DNA of 64,000 bases from Odobenus rosmarus divergens (taxonomy: Eukaryota > Chordata > Mammalia > Carnivora > Odobenidae): positions 3,127,466 through 3,191,465 of the forward strand of contig NW_004450396.1 in the NCBI RefSeq assembly GCF_000321225.1, given 5' to 3'. Below are positions 10,866 to 23,664 of the stretch, piece after piece. Both the position numbers and the translations under genes were made by a program. Position 1 is the stretch's first letter. The number at the start of each line of letters is the position of its first letter. The notes under the pieces are model-generated. The model was not told where the DNA came from, did not search any database, and saw only the letters and a program-made list of their open reading frames with translations.

Positions 10866-12734
10866 CTTGAGATTATTCGGCTCCTTTAAAAATGTTAGGC
10901 TGTGTTATGGTGAGCAGCCCATTTCTCTGGAGTTACTGATACGGCATCCCTTGTCCATTCTCATTAATTCCAGGTGAGACAGGGCAGACCCATGCATACT
11001 TGACTCAAGCAATTTGCAATTGTCTAAGATGAAGATAATTGCTGATATAGTAAATATTTTTGGCAAACTGATGTTTCACGGCCTCATTTCTTACCTTGTG
11101 TCCGCTTGTGCTGAAAGCATTACATCGACCGAGGGGACCTCTGTGCAACTCAACTAATGAGTCTCCTTAGGCTTCCACTTTTATGTTTAGCCCAAAATAG
11201 ATCTCAGTGCCCATTTCTGTGATGCTCAAACTAGAGCAACACTTATATAACTACTGAAAGCAAATTCATCCAACTTTTTCACATTTAAGTATTAGCTTCA
11301 CTTAGATTTCTTTAAATTCTATTTCATTAAATTATCTCATTTGTATAAGATGACTATAATGACAAAAGTATCTGATTGTGAAAAAAGGTAGGGACAAAGA
11401 GAATTTTAAGAATTTAATAATCTATAGCATATTGTTTTACTTAATTCATTTTTATAAAATAAAATTGTGCCTATCTAGACCTACTTTTAAGATAAACATA
11501 TATATATATTCCTTCCATAGATCTCTTAGTCTGTGAACATAGATCAGTCAATTATATCTTCCTGGGACTTCAGGATGTCGCCTAAAGAGAATTTCACGTT
11601 CTTGTAAATCTCACTAAATGAATCACAATGACAATTACAAAAGTTGGTCATTACTGTTCTAGTTAATGAGAATTTACCGTGCATAATTTCCTCAGTTCTC
11701 ACAATTCTCTGTATAAATCCCTCCTTTCCATTCACACCACGGGGTGGCAGCCTTGTTTCTCATTTCAGGTTCTGTAGTTTCACAACAGGGATCCCCATTG
11801 TTACTGAATGGGTATTGGTTTTCAGAAGAAATCAACTGATACAAAACCACATTTTGGAGGAAATGAGTAGGAAAAAATAGTGTGGGCCTTTGTTTCCTTA
11901 TTTACAAAACCAAACTGATCTCCAAAGTCCCTTCTAGCTCTAATTAATGATTCCAAGGCTGACTTGGAAACTGAACTTGAATCTAAGATTGTGAGATGGG
12001 GATGATGGGACAGAGCCTTCAGGGGCAAGCTGAAGAAGCATGCAACAGATGGGGGAAGAGGTGAAGGAGGACTTGAGGTGAGGGTGTTCCCAGCCTTTTC
12101 AAATGCAGAGGGTATGAAAGCAACCGGCTCAGCAAACGTCTCTGAAGAGTTTGAGAGTCTACAGGACAAAAGGAATTAATGAAGATTCTGATGGAAGTTA
12201 TAAATGTGCTAGAAAACACTAGTTATAAGTATTTAATTTCCACACCCTAGAAAATATCCTAAAATCAACCCTTATATATAAAACTACCATCTTAGAGGAA
12301 AGTTAGGGGAAAAAAATCATTGCTAATGGAAGTAACTCTAACCGCTGCCAGGAGGAGAAATCAAAACCACCCCAAGCCAATCAAGGCACAGTTTCAGAGA
12401 GGATAATCATTAACTGATCAGTAATATTATTGTAACTCTTCTGAAGAAAAAAAAAAGTTAACAGAAAGATAGCAATCTGCATGCTGTCTATAAAGGGGAG
12501 GACAGAAAAATTTAAGACACCTTCTGCAGCATTGTTCAGGAGAGAAATCTTGATCACATTGCATTATATATTTGGTCTGTCTGAAGTATATGCACTTTTA
12601 GGTAAGATATTTACTATCCTAGTTTGATAATGCTTGCCATTAAAAGTATCCAATTATTCTTCCTTGAACAAATGTCCTGATCACTGGTTATTTCTGTTAT
12701 AGAGAAAGTATCTTACTTTCAGGATTTATTTGGA
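10866..12734. other. Unassigned intergenic DNA
   Basis: About 1.9 kb without a gene or repeat I can name. ORFs of 60-115 codons (for example 11822-12169 minus) overlap one another on both strands and look like chance. Low repeat density makes it a candidate for conserved non-coding sequence. Confidence 0.4.
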
Positions 12735-12965
12735 GACAATATAGCAAAGTGTTTCAGGGCACAAGCTTTGGAATTAGACCATGCTTTGAATTGTCCTGCC
12801 CCTTGAGTAAGTTACTCAACCCGAACCAGACCCTTTTCCTCATCTTGGTAGAGACACTAACTTACCCCAGAGGGTTGCTTGTGAGGGTTAATTGAAACAA
12901 TGAATGTACAGTGTCAAGCAGAATTTCTGGCACATTGCAGATACCAACAAATGACAGATATTGCA
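12735..12965 (+). mobile_element. MIR SINE
   Basis: Forward MIR: AGGGCACAAGCTTTGGAATT, GAGTAAGTTACTCAAC and TTTCTGGCACATTGCAG. Confidence 0.75.
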
Positions 12966-13389
12966 GGAAATGATCTCTTCACTAAAGTTTTATTAGTTTG
13001 GGTGGATTTTTAAATTGATTTTATTGGGGTTTCCAGATAACACCATCACGTGCAAATAAAAATCATTTTACTCTGCCTTTCCTATAATTATTTCTTTTTC
13101 TTATCTCATTTTATTGGCTAGAACTTCTAGAACAAAGAGGAGAAAATTATGGTGATAAGAGGCGTCGTCATTTTTGTTCTACTTTAATGAATATGCTACT
13201 AGTCCAGGCTTGACAAATAATATAAACACAAAAGACATTAAAATGTTCAAAGTTTGACTTTTCAGCTATCTCGTCTTCCTCCCAATAAGGTAAACGTTAT
13301 CCTGGATTTTTTGTTTATAGTACCCTTACTTATAAAAAGAAATGTCTTTATTAGTTTTTTTTGAAAGGCTTGCTTCAAAGAGCTTTTTA
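12966..13389. other. Unassigned AT-rich intergenic DNA
   Basis: No feature recognised; may include old L1 sequence continuous with the next entry. Confidence 0.3.
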
Positions 13390-14590
13390 AGTTTGTTTAA
13401 TTTTGCCCATCTTTGAGCTGGTATCATACTCTATATAGTCTTTGCAACTTGTTCATTACACTCAATACTGAATTGATTGAACCCTATGATTGTTTCTAGC
13501 TTTAGTTTATTCTTTTTAACTGCTATATAATATTCCCTGTATAAACACACCACAATTTATCTGTTCTATTTTCAGGGGACATTTGGAATTTTTTTGTACC
13601 ACTTTAGCTATTAGCAATGTGGCTTTAAATATTTTTGTGCACATATCTCAGTGCAAGAGTTATCCTGATAACTACTAACAAGATGAGATTGAGCATCTTT
13701 CCCTATGATTGACTCATATTTTTATTCATATTATGATGTTTCTTCTGTGAAATGCTCTTCAGGTCTTTCACCCATTTTTCAACGGGGTTGTCTGACTTTT
13801 TCTTACTGATTTACAGAAGTTCTTCTCTTCTTGTCCTTGTTTTTTCACGGAGTGAGGACATTGATTTTAATGTTCTAAACTCAAACTGCTTTATGGTTAT
13901 GGCTTTTTGTATCTTGTTTGAGAAACATTTCCCAATCCTGAGATCATAGATTTATTCTTCCATGTTTTCTTTTTATAGTTTTGAAACTTTGCCCTTCACA
14001 TTTAAGTCCTTAATTGTGCTGGAATTGATTTTCCTGTATGGTGTGAAGTAAGGGTCCTATTTTATAACCCATTTTCCTAACACTGATAATTGATTAGTCC
14101 ATTCTTTCCCCATTGGAATTACAACATGACTTCTGATATATATCATGTTTCCCTATATGAGTCTAACTTTGGCCCCTTACTCTGTTTCACAAGTCAGTTG
14201 ATCTAATCCTGCACCAATAATTCATCATTTAATCATATAGTTTTATAATAAACTATGCTAAGTGATAGGGCAAGTCTCACCCTTTTCTCCCAACCTCGTT
14301 CTTCAGGATTTTGTGAAATTCCTCCAAAAATCTTCTGGGGATCTAGATTGGAATTCTATTGAATCTATAGACCAATTTAGGAAGAAATTACTTCTTTTGG
14401 ATATTGAGTTTTCCTACCTGTAAAAATGGTATATCTCTGCATTTGTGTAAGTGTTCTTGAATTTAATAGTGTAATTTTTACCTAAAGGTCTTGCATATCT
14501 TACTATGAGTACTCATAAATGCTTTGTTTGTTTTGTAGATCCTATAAATATTATGCATTTTTATTACATTCTTGCAACTCTTTGTTGCTA
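13390..14590 (-). mobile_element. L1 remnant, minus strand, 3' end into ORF2
   Basis: Reverse L1 sequence, recognisable from CAATGTGGCTTTAAATA, AGGTCTTTCACCCATTTTTC and ATTCTATTGAATCTATAGAC. Heavily mutated; no long frame. Confidence 0.7.
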
Positions 14591-15059
14591 GTCAAAGTGC
14601 ATATGGTTCATCCTCAGTTTTCATTCCTGCTCTTTTCTAGTGTCACTGCTATGTTGTCACTGGCACTTGCAGCAGAGTCTGGAAAGCTAAAATCTACATC
14701 TTGCAGAATCTCCTTGAAGCTAGTTTTATCTTTGTGAATTAGTTCCCACCAATCATAAACACTTACAGGCAATTTGGAAGACAAAAGTAAGGCAAAAGTC
14801 ACCTTTCTGTCACTTCATCAGTTTTTGGCGAGGAGGCAAGGGCACCGAGGTATGGAGTTTGTCTGTAGCCCTGTTCTAGAATCCAGTCGCACCTCGCAGG
14901 CATTGGGTTGAGAGGAAGTTGGGAAGTGTCTTTCTGATTTCAGATTCCTGAATTGCCGCAGTGGTGGTATGCTACTGAATGCAGTCGCCTGATTCTCTAG
15001 CTTAGTTCTTGTGGTCTTCTTTGGAGGATCCTTCTGTGCTGTTCTGAGATTCATATTTG
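14591..15059. other. Unassigned segment between L1 parts
   Basis: A 470-bp block of different composition interrupting the minus-strand L1 sequence, perhaps another old insertion. No domain in its short ORFs. Confidence 0.35.
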
Positions 15060-15920
15060 GAAACTCAACTCTTCCAATGATTTCATATTCCTCTAATTTT
15101 GTCTATTCAATTTCTTTCTGTTTAAAGTAGTTAGAGCGGCTTCTGGTTCCTGGTTGTTAGCTGATTTATAGAAACGCAACTAATTTTTTATTTTTATTTT
15201 GTATTTAGCAACCTTGCCAAACTCCATTTTTATTCTAAATTTCCTTTTTATATAACCATTTCATCTGCTAGAAATAACCATTCTGTTTTGTTTTAAATCC
15301 TTGTATCTTTGATTTGTTTTTCTTGCCATACTCACCTGACTAGTATTCCAGAAGAGAGCTGGTTGAAACAAAAGTTTAACAGCAATTGTCCTTGTCTGAG
15401 TCCCACTCTTAAAGAGAAAGTATTTGGTGTTTCACCATTAGGTATGATATCTGCAATAAAGTTATTGTTATTATTTGTAGATACTTCTTATCAGTTTATG
15501 GAAATTTGCTTTTATTCCTGACCTCATAAAAGTTACATTTTAAATCATAAATGCATATTGAAATTCATCAGATGCTTTTTTTCCTATTGAAATATCCATC
15601 TGATTTTCTACTTTATTCATTTAGTGGATTATATTTACTTCTTTTTTTTTTTTTTTTTTTAATTTTTTTTCTTTTACAATGAGAGAGAGAGAGAGAGAGC
15701 TTTTGAGTAGCCTCCATACCCAGGGTGGAGCCCAACATGGGGCTTGAACTCACAACCCTGAGATCAAGACCTGAGCTGAGATCAAGAGTCAGATGCTTAA
15801 CCAACTAAGCCACACAGGTGCCTCTATTCATTTACTTTCACATATGAAAGTAACCTTGCATTCCTGGGATAAACTCACTTGGTCATGGTATATTTCCCTT
15901 TTTACATTTTGGCTTGTAGG
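15060..15920 (-). mobile_element. L1 ORF2 remnant, minus strand
   Basis: Reverse ORF2 sequence (TTTAGCAACCTTGCCAAACT, TTGCATTCCTGGGATAAACT) with many stops, interrupted by a SINE at 15640-15822. Confidence 0.75.
15640..15822 (-). mobile_element. Can-SINE, older copy
   Basis: A poly(T) start, GA repeats, GGAGCCCAACATGGGGCTTG and a diverged head CTAAGCCACACAGGTGCC. Inserted in L1. Confidence 0.9.
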
Positions 15921-16263
15921 TTAAGCCCTCTATTGAAGTAAAATTGACATATAATAAACTGCATATATTTTAACTGTATAATTTTATAAGTTTTGAGATA
16001 TACTTACACTCAAAAAACCATCACCACAATCAAGATAATGAACATTTTTGTCACTTCAAAAAGTTTTCTCATGCCCCTTTTTATAATCTCTTCCTCTCAC
16101 CCCTCTCCTGCATCCTCAGGGAACCACTGATAAGCTTTCTGTCACTATATAGTAGTTTGCATTTCTGGAATGTTCTGCAGATGGAATAATACAGTATGTA
16201 CTCATTTTGCTGACTTTTTTTTAATTCAGCATAATTATTTTGAGATTCATCAATGTTGTTATT

Positions 16264-16456
16264 TTTTTTAAAGATTTTATTTATTTATTTGAGAGAGAGA
16301 GAATGAGAGACAGAGAGCACGAGAGGGAAGAGGGTCAGAGGGAGAAGCCGACTCCCCGCCGAGCAGGGAGCCTGATGCGGGACTCGATCCCGGGACTCCA
16401 GGATCATGACCCTAGCCGAAGGCAGTCGCTTAACCAACTGAGCCACCCAGGCGCCC
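16264..16456 (-). mobile_element. Can-SINE
   Basis: Near-consensus reverse copy ending GCCACCCAGGCGCCC, with a perfect 17-bp duplication TCATCAATGTTGTTATT (16247-16263, 16457-16473). Young. Confidence 0.97.
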
Positions 16457-17035
16457 TCATCAATGTTGTTATTGCCTGTAGCAATAATTTGTTCCTTTTT
16501 ACTTCTTATTAGAAATTCTGGTATTTCTTCTGTCTCCATTCTATGAAGATACCACCATTTGTTTACCCATTCATCTGTTACTGGATATTTGCATTGCTTC
16601 TTGTTTTGGGTTATTAAAAACAAAGTGGCATGAACATTTGTGTACAAGTCTTTGCATGAGTTACCATTTTACATTTCCATCAGTAGTGTATAAGAGATAT
16701 ATTTCCTTTGCATCCTTGTTAACACTTGGTATGATCAGGTTTGTTTTTTTTAGTTATTTTAATAGCTGTGTAGTGATATCTCATTGTGGCTTATTTGAAT
16801 TGCTCTAATGACTAATGATGTTAAACATCTTTACATATGTTTATTTGCCACCTGTATATTTTCTTTGACGAAGTGTCAAAGTCTTTTGCTCTGTGTTTTA
16901 TTGACTTCTTTTGTTATAATTTTCTTTTTATAATTTTTTAGAGTTTTTATAAGATACATGATTTGCAAGTATTTTCTCCAAGTCTATAGCTTACCTTTTC
17001 ATTCTCTTCACATGTTTTTTGAAGAGTAGAAGTTT

Positions 17036-17244
17036 GTGGGATACCTGGGTGACTCACTTGTTTAAGCCTCTGGCTCCTGATTTCAGCTCAGGTCATGACT
17101 CAGGATCATGATCTCAGGGTTGTGAAATCCACTCTTGTCAGGCTCCACTCTCAGCAGGGAGTCTGCTTGAAATTCTTTCTTCTTCTTCCTCTGCCCCTCC
17201 CCCACTCTCTAAAATAAATAAATAAATCTTTAAAAAAAAAAACC
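17036..17244 (+). mobile_element. Can-SINE, older copy
   Basis: Diverged head TACCTGGGTGACTCAC, standard tail, 11-bp duplication AGTAGAAGTTT (17025-17035, 17245-17255). Confidence 0.93.
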
Positions 17245-18549
17245 AGTAGAAGTTTTTTAATTTTGATGAAATCCAATGTATTAGTGCCTTAATAGGTATT
17301 CTTTTGATGTCATGTATAAGAAATATTTGCCTGATTTGAGGTCATCAAGTTTTCCCTTGTGTTTTCTTCAAGAAGTTTCATAGTTTTAGGCTTTACCTTT
17401 AGGTGTAGCATCCATTTTGAAGTAATTTTTTATATATGCTTCAAGAAATGGATTGACGTTGTTTTTTTTTTCCCCCATTGGTGACCAAATAATTCCAGCG
17501 CCATTTATTGAGGAGACTATCATTTCTGAATTGTTTTGTTCAAGAATTTTGCCTAATGATTAAAATCACCAGTATTTTCATATCTCACACTCTCTTTGTC
17601 ATGTTTTGGTAACAAGTCATTCTAGTTTCATAAATAAATCTACAACTATTTCCTATTTTTCTATTCTTTGGAACATTTTATATAAGGTTGGGACTGCTTT
17701 TCTTCTTTGAATGCTTGATACCAGAATATTTGGTATCCACAAAAGCCATCTGGGCCTGAAATTTTCTTTGTGGAAAAATTTGGGCTGTTAATTTAAGTTC
17801 TTAGGTGTGGTAAAATATGTTTTCCTAAGAATCTGTCCTTATCTTCTATATTATCAAATCCATTGCTATATATATAAATGTTTATAATATCCTCTGATTA
17901 TTTTTTAATGTCTGCAGCATCTGTAATGATGTCCCTTTCATATTCCCGATAGTAACTGTTTGTACTTTCTCTTTTTCTCAGTTAATCTCAACTAAGCAAT
18001 ATTTGTAATTCTTATTAATCACATATATATCAGTCATTATCTCTTCAGATATTACCTTTGCCTATTTTCTCTCTCCTCTACTTTCTGGATTCTGATTAAA
18101 TGTATGTTAATCATGTCTCCCCAAAATTTATGTCAATACCTTTTCTTCTGTACTTTTTGTCTCTATTTCATTTTTAAAATATTTTGTCTAATTTATCTTC
18201 TAGTTCACCAATTCCCCTTTCAGCTGTGTTTGCTCTGTTGTTAAAACCATCAAGTTTTTAATTTGTTATAATATCATTTTGGTTCTAGCAATTTCATCTC
18301 GACCTTTTTCAAATCTGCTATGTAATTTTTTCCTACAGATATTTCAAATTTATCTTTTATTTTGTTAAGAAGTAAGCATAGTTATTTTATTACCTATTTG
18401 ATAACCTTCTAAATTCAAATATTAAATATTTATGGCTCTATTTCTGTTATCTCTTGTTTCTTTTGGTTCTTGCTCACATTGTCCTTTCTCTAAGTGCCTG
18501 TGTAAGTTGAACTATATATGTGCTGGGAATAGTACTTGAAAACCTATTT

Positions 18550-18755
18550 ATAGGGGGTCGCCTGGGTGGCTCAGTTGGTTAAGCATCTGCCTTTGGCTCA
18601 GATCATGATTCCAGGGTCCTGGGATGGAGCCCGGCATCTGGCTCCCTGCTCAGCAGAGAGCCTGCTTCTCCCTCTCCCTCTGCTGTTCCCCGTGCTTGTG
18701 CTCTCTCTCTCTCCTTCTCACAAATAAATAAAATCTTTAAAAAGAAAGAAAGAAA
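18550..18755 (+). mobile_element. Can-SINE
   Basis: Complete copy, 11-bp duplication AAAACCTATTT (18539-18549, 18756-18766). Confidence 0.95.
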
Positions 18756-19191
18756 AAAACCTATTTCTAAGAATAATTTGAAACCTAATAGAAATTTACC
18801 TTCTTACAAAGAGGTCTGTGTTTCCACTAGACATCTAGGGAAACTTATCAGTCTGAAATCATCTTAATATAAGTTCAAAGTTTGAAGTTTCCACGAGAGG
18901 ACCTGTCTACTTCATGTACATTCTTACCCTCAGCATATAGCTCTTTTGTGTTTCACTCTGGTGCCAGGAAGAACTCCTATTTAACTTCCCACTTAGTGCC
19001 ATCACTGGGCTATTGATGTGCTCTTTGCTCAGTAAGGACATCAAAATACAAGTCCCAGTTCTCAGGACTGGCCAATACTCACCAAGCAAGAACACCTTCT
19101 AATGATCATTTACCTTTCTCAGTTCTTCCTTTGTTCTTAATTTTGGCCTTCTTATTTTCTTTTCAGTATTTGCTTTTAAGAAAGCCTTCTA

Positions 19192-19394
19192 GGGGTCCTG
19201 GGTGGCTCAGTCATCAAGCATCTGCCTTTGGCTCAGGTCATGATTCTAGAGTCCTGGGATGGAGCCCTGCATCAGGCTCCCTGCTCAGCGGGAAGCCTGC
19301 TTCTCCCTCTCCCACTCCCCCTGCTTGTGTTCCCTCTCTCACTGTCTCTCTCTCTCTGTGTGTGTCAAATAAATAAATAAAATCTTTTTTTAAA
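19192..19394 (+). mobile_element. Can-SINE
   Basis: Head GGTCCTGGGTGGCTCAG and AAATAAAATC tail; imperfect flanks AAGAAAGCCTTCTAG / AAGAAAAGTTTCTAG. Confidence 0.95.
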
Positions 19395-19643
19395 GAAAAG
19401 TTTCTAGATTTTTCTCCCAGAATTTTTAGTAGTTTTCTGTAAGAGAATTGGTCAATTACCAGAATCCAGAGTTCTATTCCTTTCTTCCTGAGTCATTTTT
19501 GTTGTTATTATTTAGGGAAATTGCTCATTTCTTCAAAATGTCCATACTTATTGGCATAAGGTTGCTCGTAGTGTTCTCTTTTTATCTTTTTGGTCTTTAT
19601 CTGAGGCTAAGATTCCGTTTTTCATTTCTAATTGTTTTTATTT

Positions 19644-19843
19644 TTTTTTCATTTTTTCTTTTAAGATTTATTTTGACAGAGAGTGAGAGACAGCGAGAGA
19701 GGGAACACAAGCAGGGGGAGTGGGAGAGGGAGAGGCAGGCTTCCCACTGAGCAGGGAGCCCAATGCGGGGCTGGATCCCAGGATCCTGGGATCATGACCT
19801 GAGCCAAAGGCAGATGCTTAACCACTGAGCCACCCTGGCGCCC
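19644..19843 (-). mobile_element. Can-SINE
   Basis: Reverse copy with perfect 17-bp duplication TCTAATTGTTTTTATTT (19627-19643, 19844-19860). Confidence 0.97.
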
Positions 19844-20281
19844 TCTAATTGTTTTTATTTAAGCTTATCTCTTGTTTTCCTTGGTCAGACTCATACAAGG
19901 TTTGTCTACTCTATTATCCTTTTTAAAAAATCAGTAGAATCCTCTGTATTTTCTTTGTGTTTTCTATTTCATTAATTTCTGTCTTTATCATGTGTTTTTT
20001 CTATTTTCTTGGACTTCCTTCTGCTTTTCTTTCTCTAACTTCTTAAGTTGGATATTTAGCTCATGAATTTTCAGGCTTTCTTCTTTAAAGCAAATAAAAA
20101 TCATATTAATTATATTAATCTCTACTAATTTTTATCTGCTTTACCTATTAATAACTCAGATTTATTGGCATATCTACTCTGATATAAATTAGTCAAATTT
20201 TAAACTTTTATCTACTAATTTTTACTTTTATTTTGCTGATATTAATATAGCTACTAGTTTTTTATGATTAGTATTTTCTTG

Positions 20282-20445
20282 GAATTTTTTTAATTTAAAT
20301 TCAATTAGCCAACATATAGTACATCATTAGTTTCCAATATAGAGTTCAGTAATTCGTCAGTTGTGTATAACGCCTAGTGCTCATCACATCACGTACCCTC
20401 CTTAATGCCCATCACCCAATTACCCCATCCCCCCACCCTCTGGAA
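20282..20445 (-). mobile_element. Carnivore L1 3' end, 5'-truncated
   Basis: Reverse 3'UTR of a young carnivore L1: ATTAGCCAACATATAGTACA, TGCTCATCACATCACGTACC and TGCCCATCACCC. Confidence 0.85.
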
Positions 20446-20527
20446 TCTTTTTCATTTTTAATTTTCATAATTTTTACTCTTTAAATATAAAAACATCTTT
20501 GGAGATCTTATATTTTCTTTTTGTTTA

Positions 20528-20727
20528 TTTATTTATTTATTTTTAAAGATTTTATTTATTTGACAGAGAGAGACACAGTGAGAGAGGGAACACAAGCAGG
20601 GGGAGTGGGAGAGGGAGAAGCAGGCTTCCCACCGAGCAGGGAGCCCGATGCGGGACTCAATCCCAGGACCTGGGATCATGACCCGAGCCGGAGGCAGATG
20701 CTTACGACTGAGCCACCCAGGTGCCCC
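20528..20727 (-). mobile_element. Can-SINE
   Basis: Reverse copy: AAAGATTTTATTTATTTGAC, CGAGCAGGGAGCCCGATG, GAGCCACCCAGGTGCCCC. Accounts for the short ORFs here. Confidence 0.97.
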
Positions 20728-20935
20728 TCTTTTTATTTTTTTTAATCCACTGGAACAATCTCTGTTTTTGAACTCAACATATCTATACACAGAATATATT
20801 TCTATTTTTAATCTACTGTTATATTTTTCTGGCATATTTTACATGTGAGTTTAACCTATTTACATGTGTTATGGTTAGTAGAAATTTATAACTTATTTCC
20901 ACTACCTTTATGCTTTCTTTTTGTTTCACTTTTTC

Positions 20936-21108
20936 TTTTTTTTTTTAAGATTTTATTTTTTTATTTGAGAGAGAGAGTATGTGAGAGAGCGAGCACAAGC
21001 AGGGGGAGCTGCAGAGGGAGCCCAATGCTGGGCCCCATCTCAGGACCCTGAGATCATGACCTGAGCCAAAAGCAGAAGCTTAATGGACAGAGCCCACCAG
21101 GCTCCCCT
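20936..21108 (-). mobile_element. Can-SINE, internally shortened
   Basis: Reverse copy lacking about 25 bp in the middle, flanked by GTTTCACTTTTTC / GTTCCACTTTTTC (20923-20935, 21109-21121). Confidence 0.93.
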
Positions 21109-21121
21109 GTTCCACTTTTTC

Positions 21122-22059
21122 TATGTCTTTTTTCTCTCTTAACTTTCTTTATACTTGTTTAATTGTTTGTTTTATTATTTAATTTTTGTCTTCTAGATGA
21201 GAATTTATACACTCTATTTTTTTATTCTCTTTATAAAATAGTAGTCTTTTATTAATCTTATTTAACAACCCAACAAGATCTAAAACCAGTCATACTGTAA
21301 CTTCTTTCAAACAATACAAATCTAAGGATATTTTCCCCACATCAACCTCCACCCTGCTCCCCCCAAGTTAATGAGTTGTTAAGTGTGCAGGATAAAATTT
21401 CCAGAGTAAAAATTAAGTAGATAACTTTCCCACTACGAGAGGGCGAGATGCATTTTCTAACTAATTTTATGTATTTCAAAACAACGCTATTTATCTTAGT
21501 TGTGATTTGAATTATGGATTAAATGACCAAATGAACTTTTTTTTCAAGTAGGTGGCCTAAAAATACAAACATCTCTAGCTTTTCAAGATTCAATTATATT
21601 AACAGAAGAAATATAAACATAAAATGTAATCCATAGCAGCACAAAAAATGACTCTGAGGTGCCACCAGAATACCAGAACAGAGGAGAGTTTCTGAATCAT
21701 ATAAAGTAGATGTCACACGATAGTGTAAAATCTGAGGTGGGGGATGAGATGGCAGGAGGGGGGAACAGAGGAAAGTCCATTTGTATGTGTATGTTTGTGT
21801 TGTCTGAATTTCTACAAAGGAAATGTATTCGTGTGTTATTTGTGTAGAAAAAAAAGGTTACATAGTCATTTATAAATAAACTATATGGATAGAGATTTGA
21901 TGATAAAACCTAACAGAGCTGAGGATCTTTGAAACTCATACATTTGACAAATGTCATAAGAACTCCTCCAAAAGGGGGCTAAAATTGGAGACAGTGGAGC
22001 TCTTTAATCCATGTGGAATGTATTTTTGTTATGAAATAAAGATCTGACTGTATATATAC
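21122..22059. other. Unassigned AT-rich DNA
   Basis: No coding match. A reverse-strand AATAAA-like signal near 21250 followed (leftward) by T-rich DNA could mean a retrocopy of a 3'UTR, but I cannot name a source. Confidence 0.3.
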
Positions 22060-22400
22060 CTTTTTCAGTGGATAGCCAACTGTCTTCCATTTATTGACTG
22101 ATTACTCTTTTTCAACAGAATTGAAATGCACCCTTATCATTTAATAGGCTCCTTTAAATACATGGATCTCTCTTTTCTGTTCTTTTCCACTCATTTTCTG
22201 TCCATCCCTGCCCCAGTTCTATACTATATTAATTATTGTTGCTTTTTAATGTGTTTTTAGATCTGTCAGTTTAATATATATATATATGTCATGCTCTTGT
22301 ATTTTCTTTTTCAGATGAAATTTAGAATTTGATGAATTTTATTAAAAATTATCATTAGCTATTGATAGGGATATATTACATTTATACATACATATGAGGA
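22060..22400 (-). mobile_element. Probable L1 fragment, minus strand
   Basis: AT-rich sequence with reverse L1 ORF2 character. Weak. Confidence 0.4.
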
Positions 22401-23420
22401 GGATCGACTTCTTTAAACTGTTGAGCCCTTCCATCTTATTTCTTACATCTTCTGTCTCTGCTTCTCTTCCTATGTCAGCTTTGTTAACTGCTAGCGAACA
22501 TCGTCTTCCTTTTTACAGAAGAGGATATGTGAGTCCATTGCCCTCAGTCCACACCTTCCCAGTTTTACTACTAGAAAAGGAAAGTGTTCTTTTTCCCAGC
22601 TGCACCTCAATAAATCCTGGAGTAGGACACCCTTTGGCCTGGCTTGGTCACATACCCTTTCTTTACCTCACCAATCACAGGAGCCAGGAAAGTGGGGCAG
22701 TAGTGAGTCCAATCAGGAGAGGTAAACTGTGCAGTATTTTGAGCAGAGACAGTATAATATAAAGAATTTTTAACTATAACAGGAAATTGGAGTATTAAGG
22801 GGTTAGCTAGTGTGAAACAAAGAAAACTGGAAAGAATATAGAAACTGCATATTTAAAAAGCAGGCACTACTCCTGGGGCTGAGATGGAGTGCCAAGGAAC
22901 AGCCTTGTGCACACACCGCCCCACCCGCCCCGATACCACTGAGCTCCAGACCTTGGTGGAGAGGGCATGGCCATGACTCACTGAAATTTACTATGATACT
23001 TCGCAGACAGAATTCACAGGAAATCCCCCCTCCAACTCTGGGGATAGCAGGTCACAGGGAGATATCTCACTGGAGGGGCTCTCCTACAAAGGTTCATGCT
23101 AGGGAGTAGGTTTTGGGGGTGAGCTGCAGGAGGGGAAGCTACATGTGTTGTTGGAGGCAGACACTAGAGAAGCTGCTGACACTGTAGGAACCCACATGCA
23201 CAAAAAGGAGACCGCCTGACTGCAGAGCTTCCAGAGGCACCTCTCTACAACAAAACGATGCTGTATTTCTATGTAATTAGACACTGCTATCCTTAGAAGT
23301 GACATTCTCATCTTTTCCCCAAATGAGGAGACACAGAGTCTTCAGACTCATTGTATCCATTGCTGGCTATATTAATCCTCAAATTCAGTCACAGTGCCAC
23401 TGAATATTCTGTTACAATTT
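22401..23420. other. Unassigned, mixed repeat-like DNA
   Basis: The 122-codon ORF 22394-22762 has no recognisable domain. Its end (GGCCTGGCTTGGTCACATAC) resembles an old interspersed repeat. Nothing clear in 22860-23330. Confidence 0.3.
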
Positions 23421-23427
23421 TTGTAGG

Positions 23428-23567
23428 GGTGCCTGGGTGGCTCAGTTGATTAAGTGTCTGCCTTCGGCTTAGGTCATGATCCCAGGGTCCTGGGATTGAG
23501 CCCCGCCTCAGGCTCCCTGCTTAGCGGGGAGCCTGCTTTTCCCTCTGCCCCTCCCCCTGCTTGTGCG

Positions 23568-23609
<42 letters not shown>

Positions 23610-23648
23610 CAAATAAATAAATAAAATCTTTTAAAAAAATAAATAAAA
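23428..23648 (+). mobile_element. Can-SINE with expanded CT tract
   Basis: Complete copy; the TC run at about 23570-23606 has lengthened into a dinucleotide microsatellite. Confidence 0.96.
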
Positions 23649-23664
23649 AGAACAATTGTAAAGT

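Larger units (their letters stand above)
15925..20280 (-). mobile_element. Large minus-strand L1 remnants (3'UTR, ORF2, 5' part)
   Basis: Reverse L1 3'UTR (CCATCACCACAATCAAGATA at about 16019), then ORF2-type sequence (GCCATCTGGGCCTGAAATTT at about 17746) and a further L1/HAL1-like part from about 18030. L1-type sequence resumes near 19860. Five Can-SINEs interrupt it. Probably one or two copies; borders between them are not clear to me. Confidence 0.65.

Noticed and set aside
16285..16647. 120-codon minus-strand ORF and similar ORFs at 20533, 42895, 46799, 47742, 60075
   Set aside because: All lie on Can-SINEs, whose consensus is open in several frames (GAWVAQSV.. and similar). They are not genes.
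22394..22762. 122-codon ORF
   Set aside because: No domain; composition and end resemble an old interspersed repeat.
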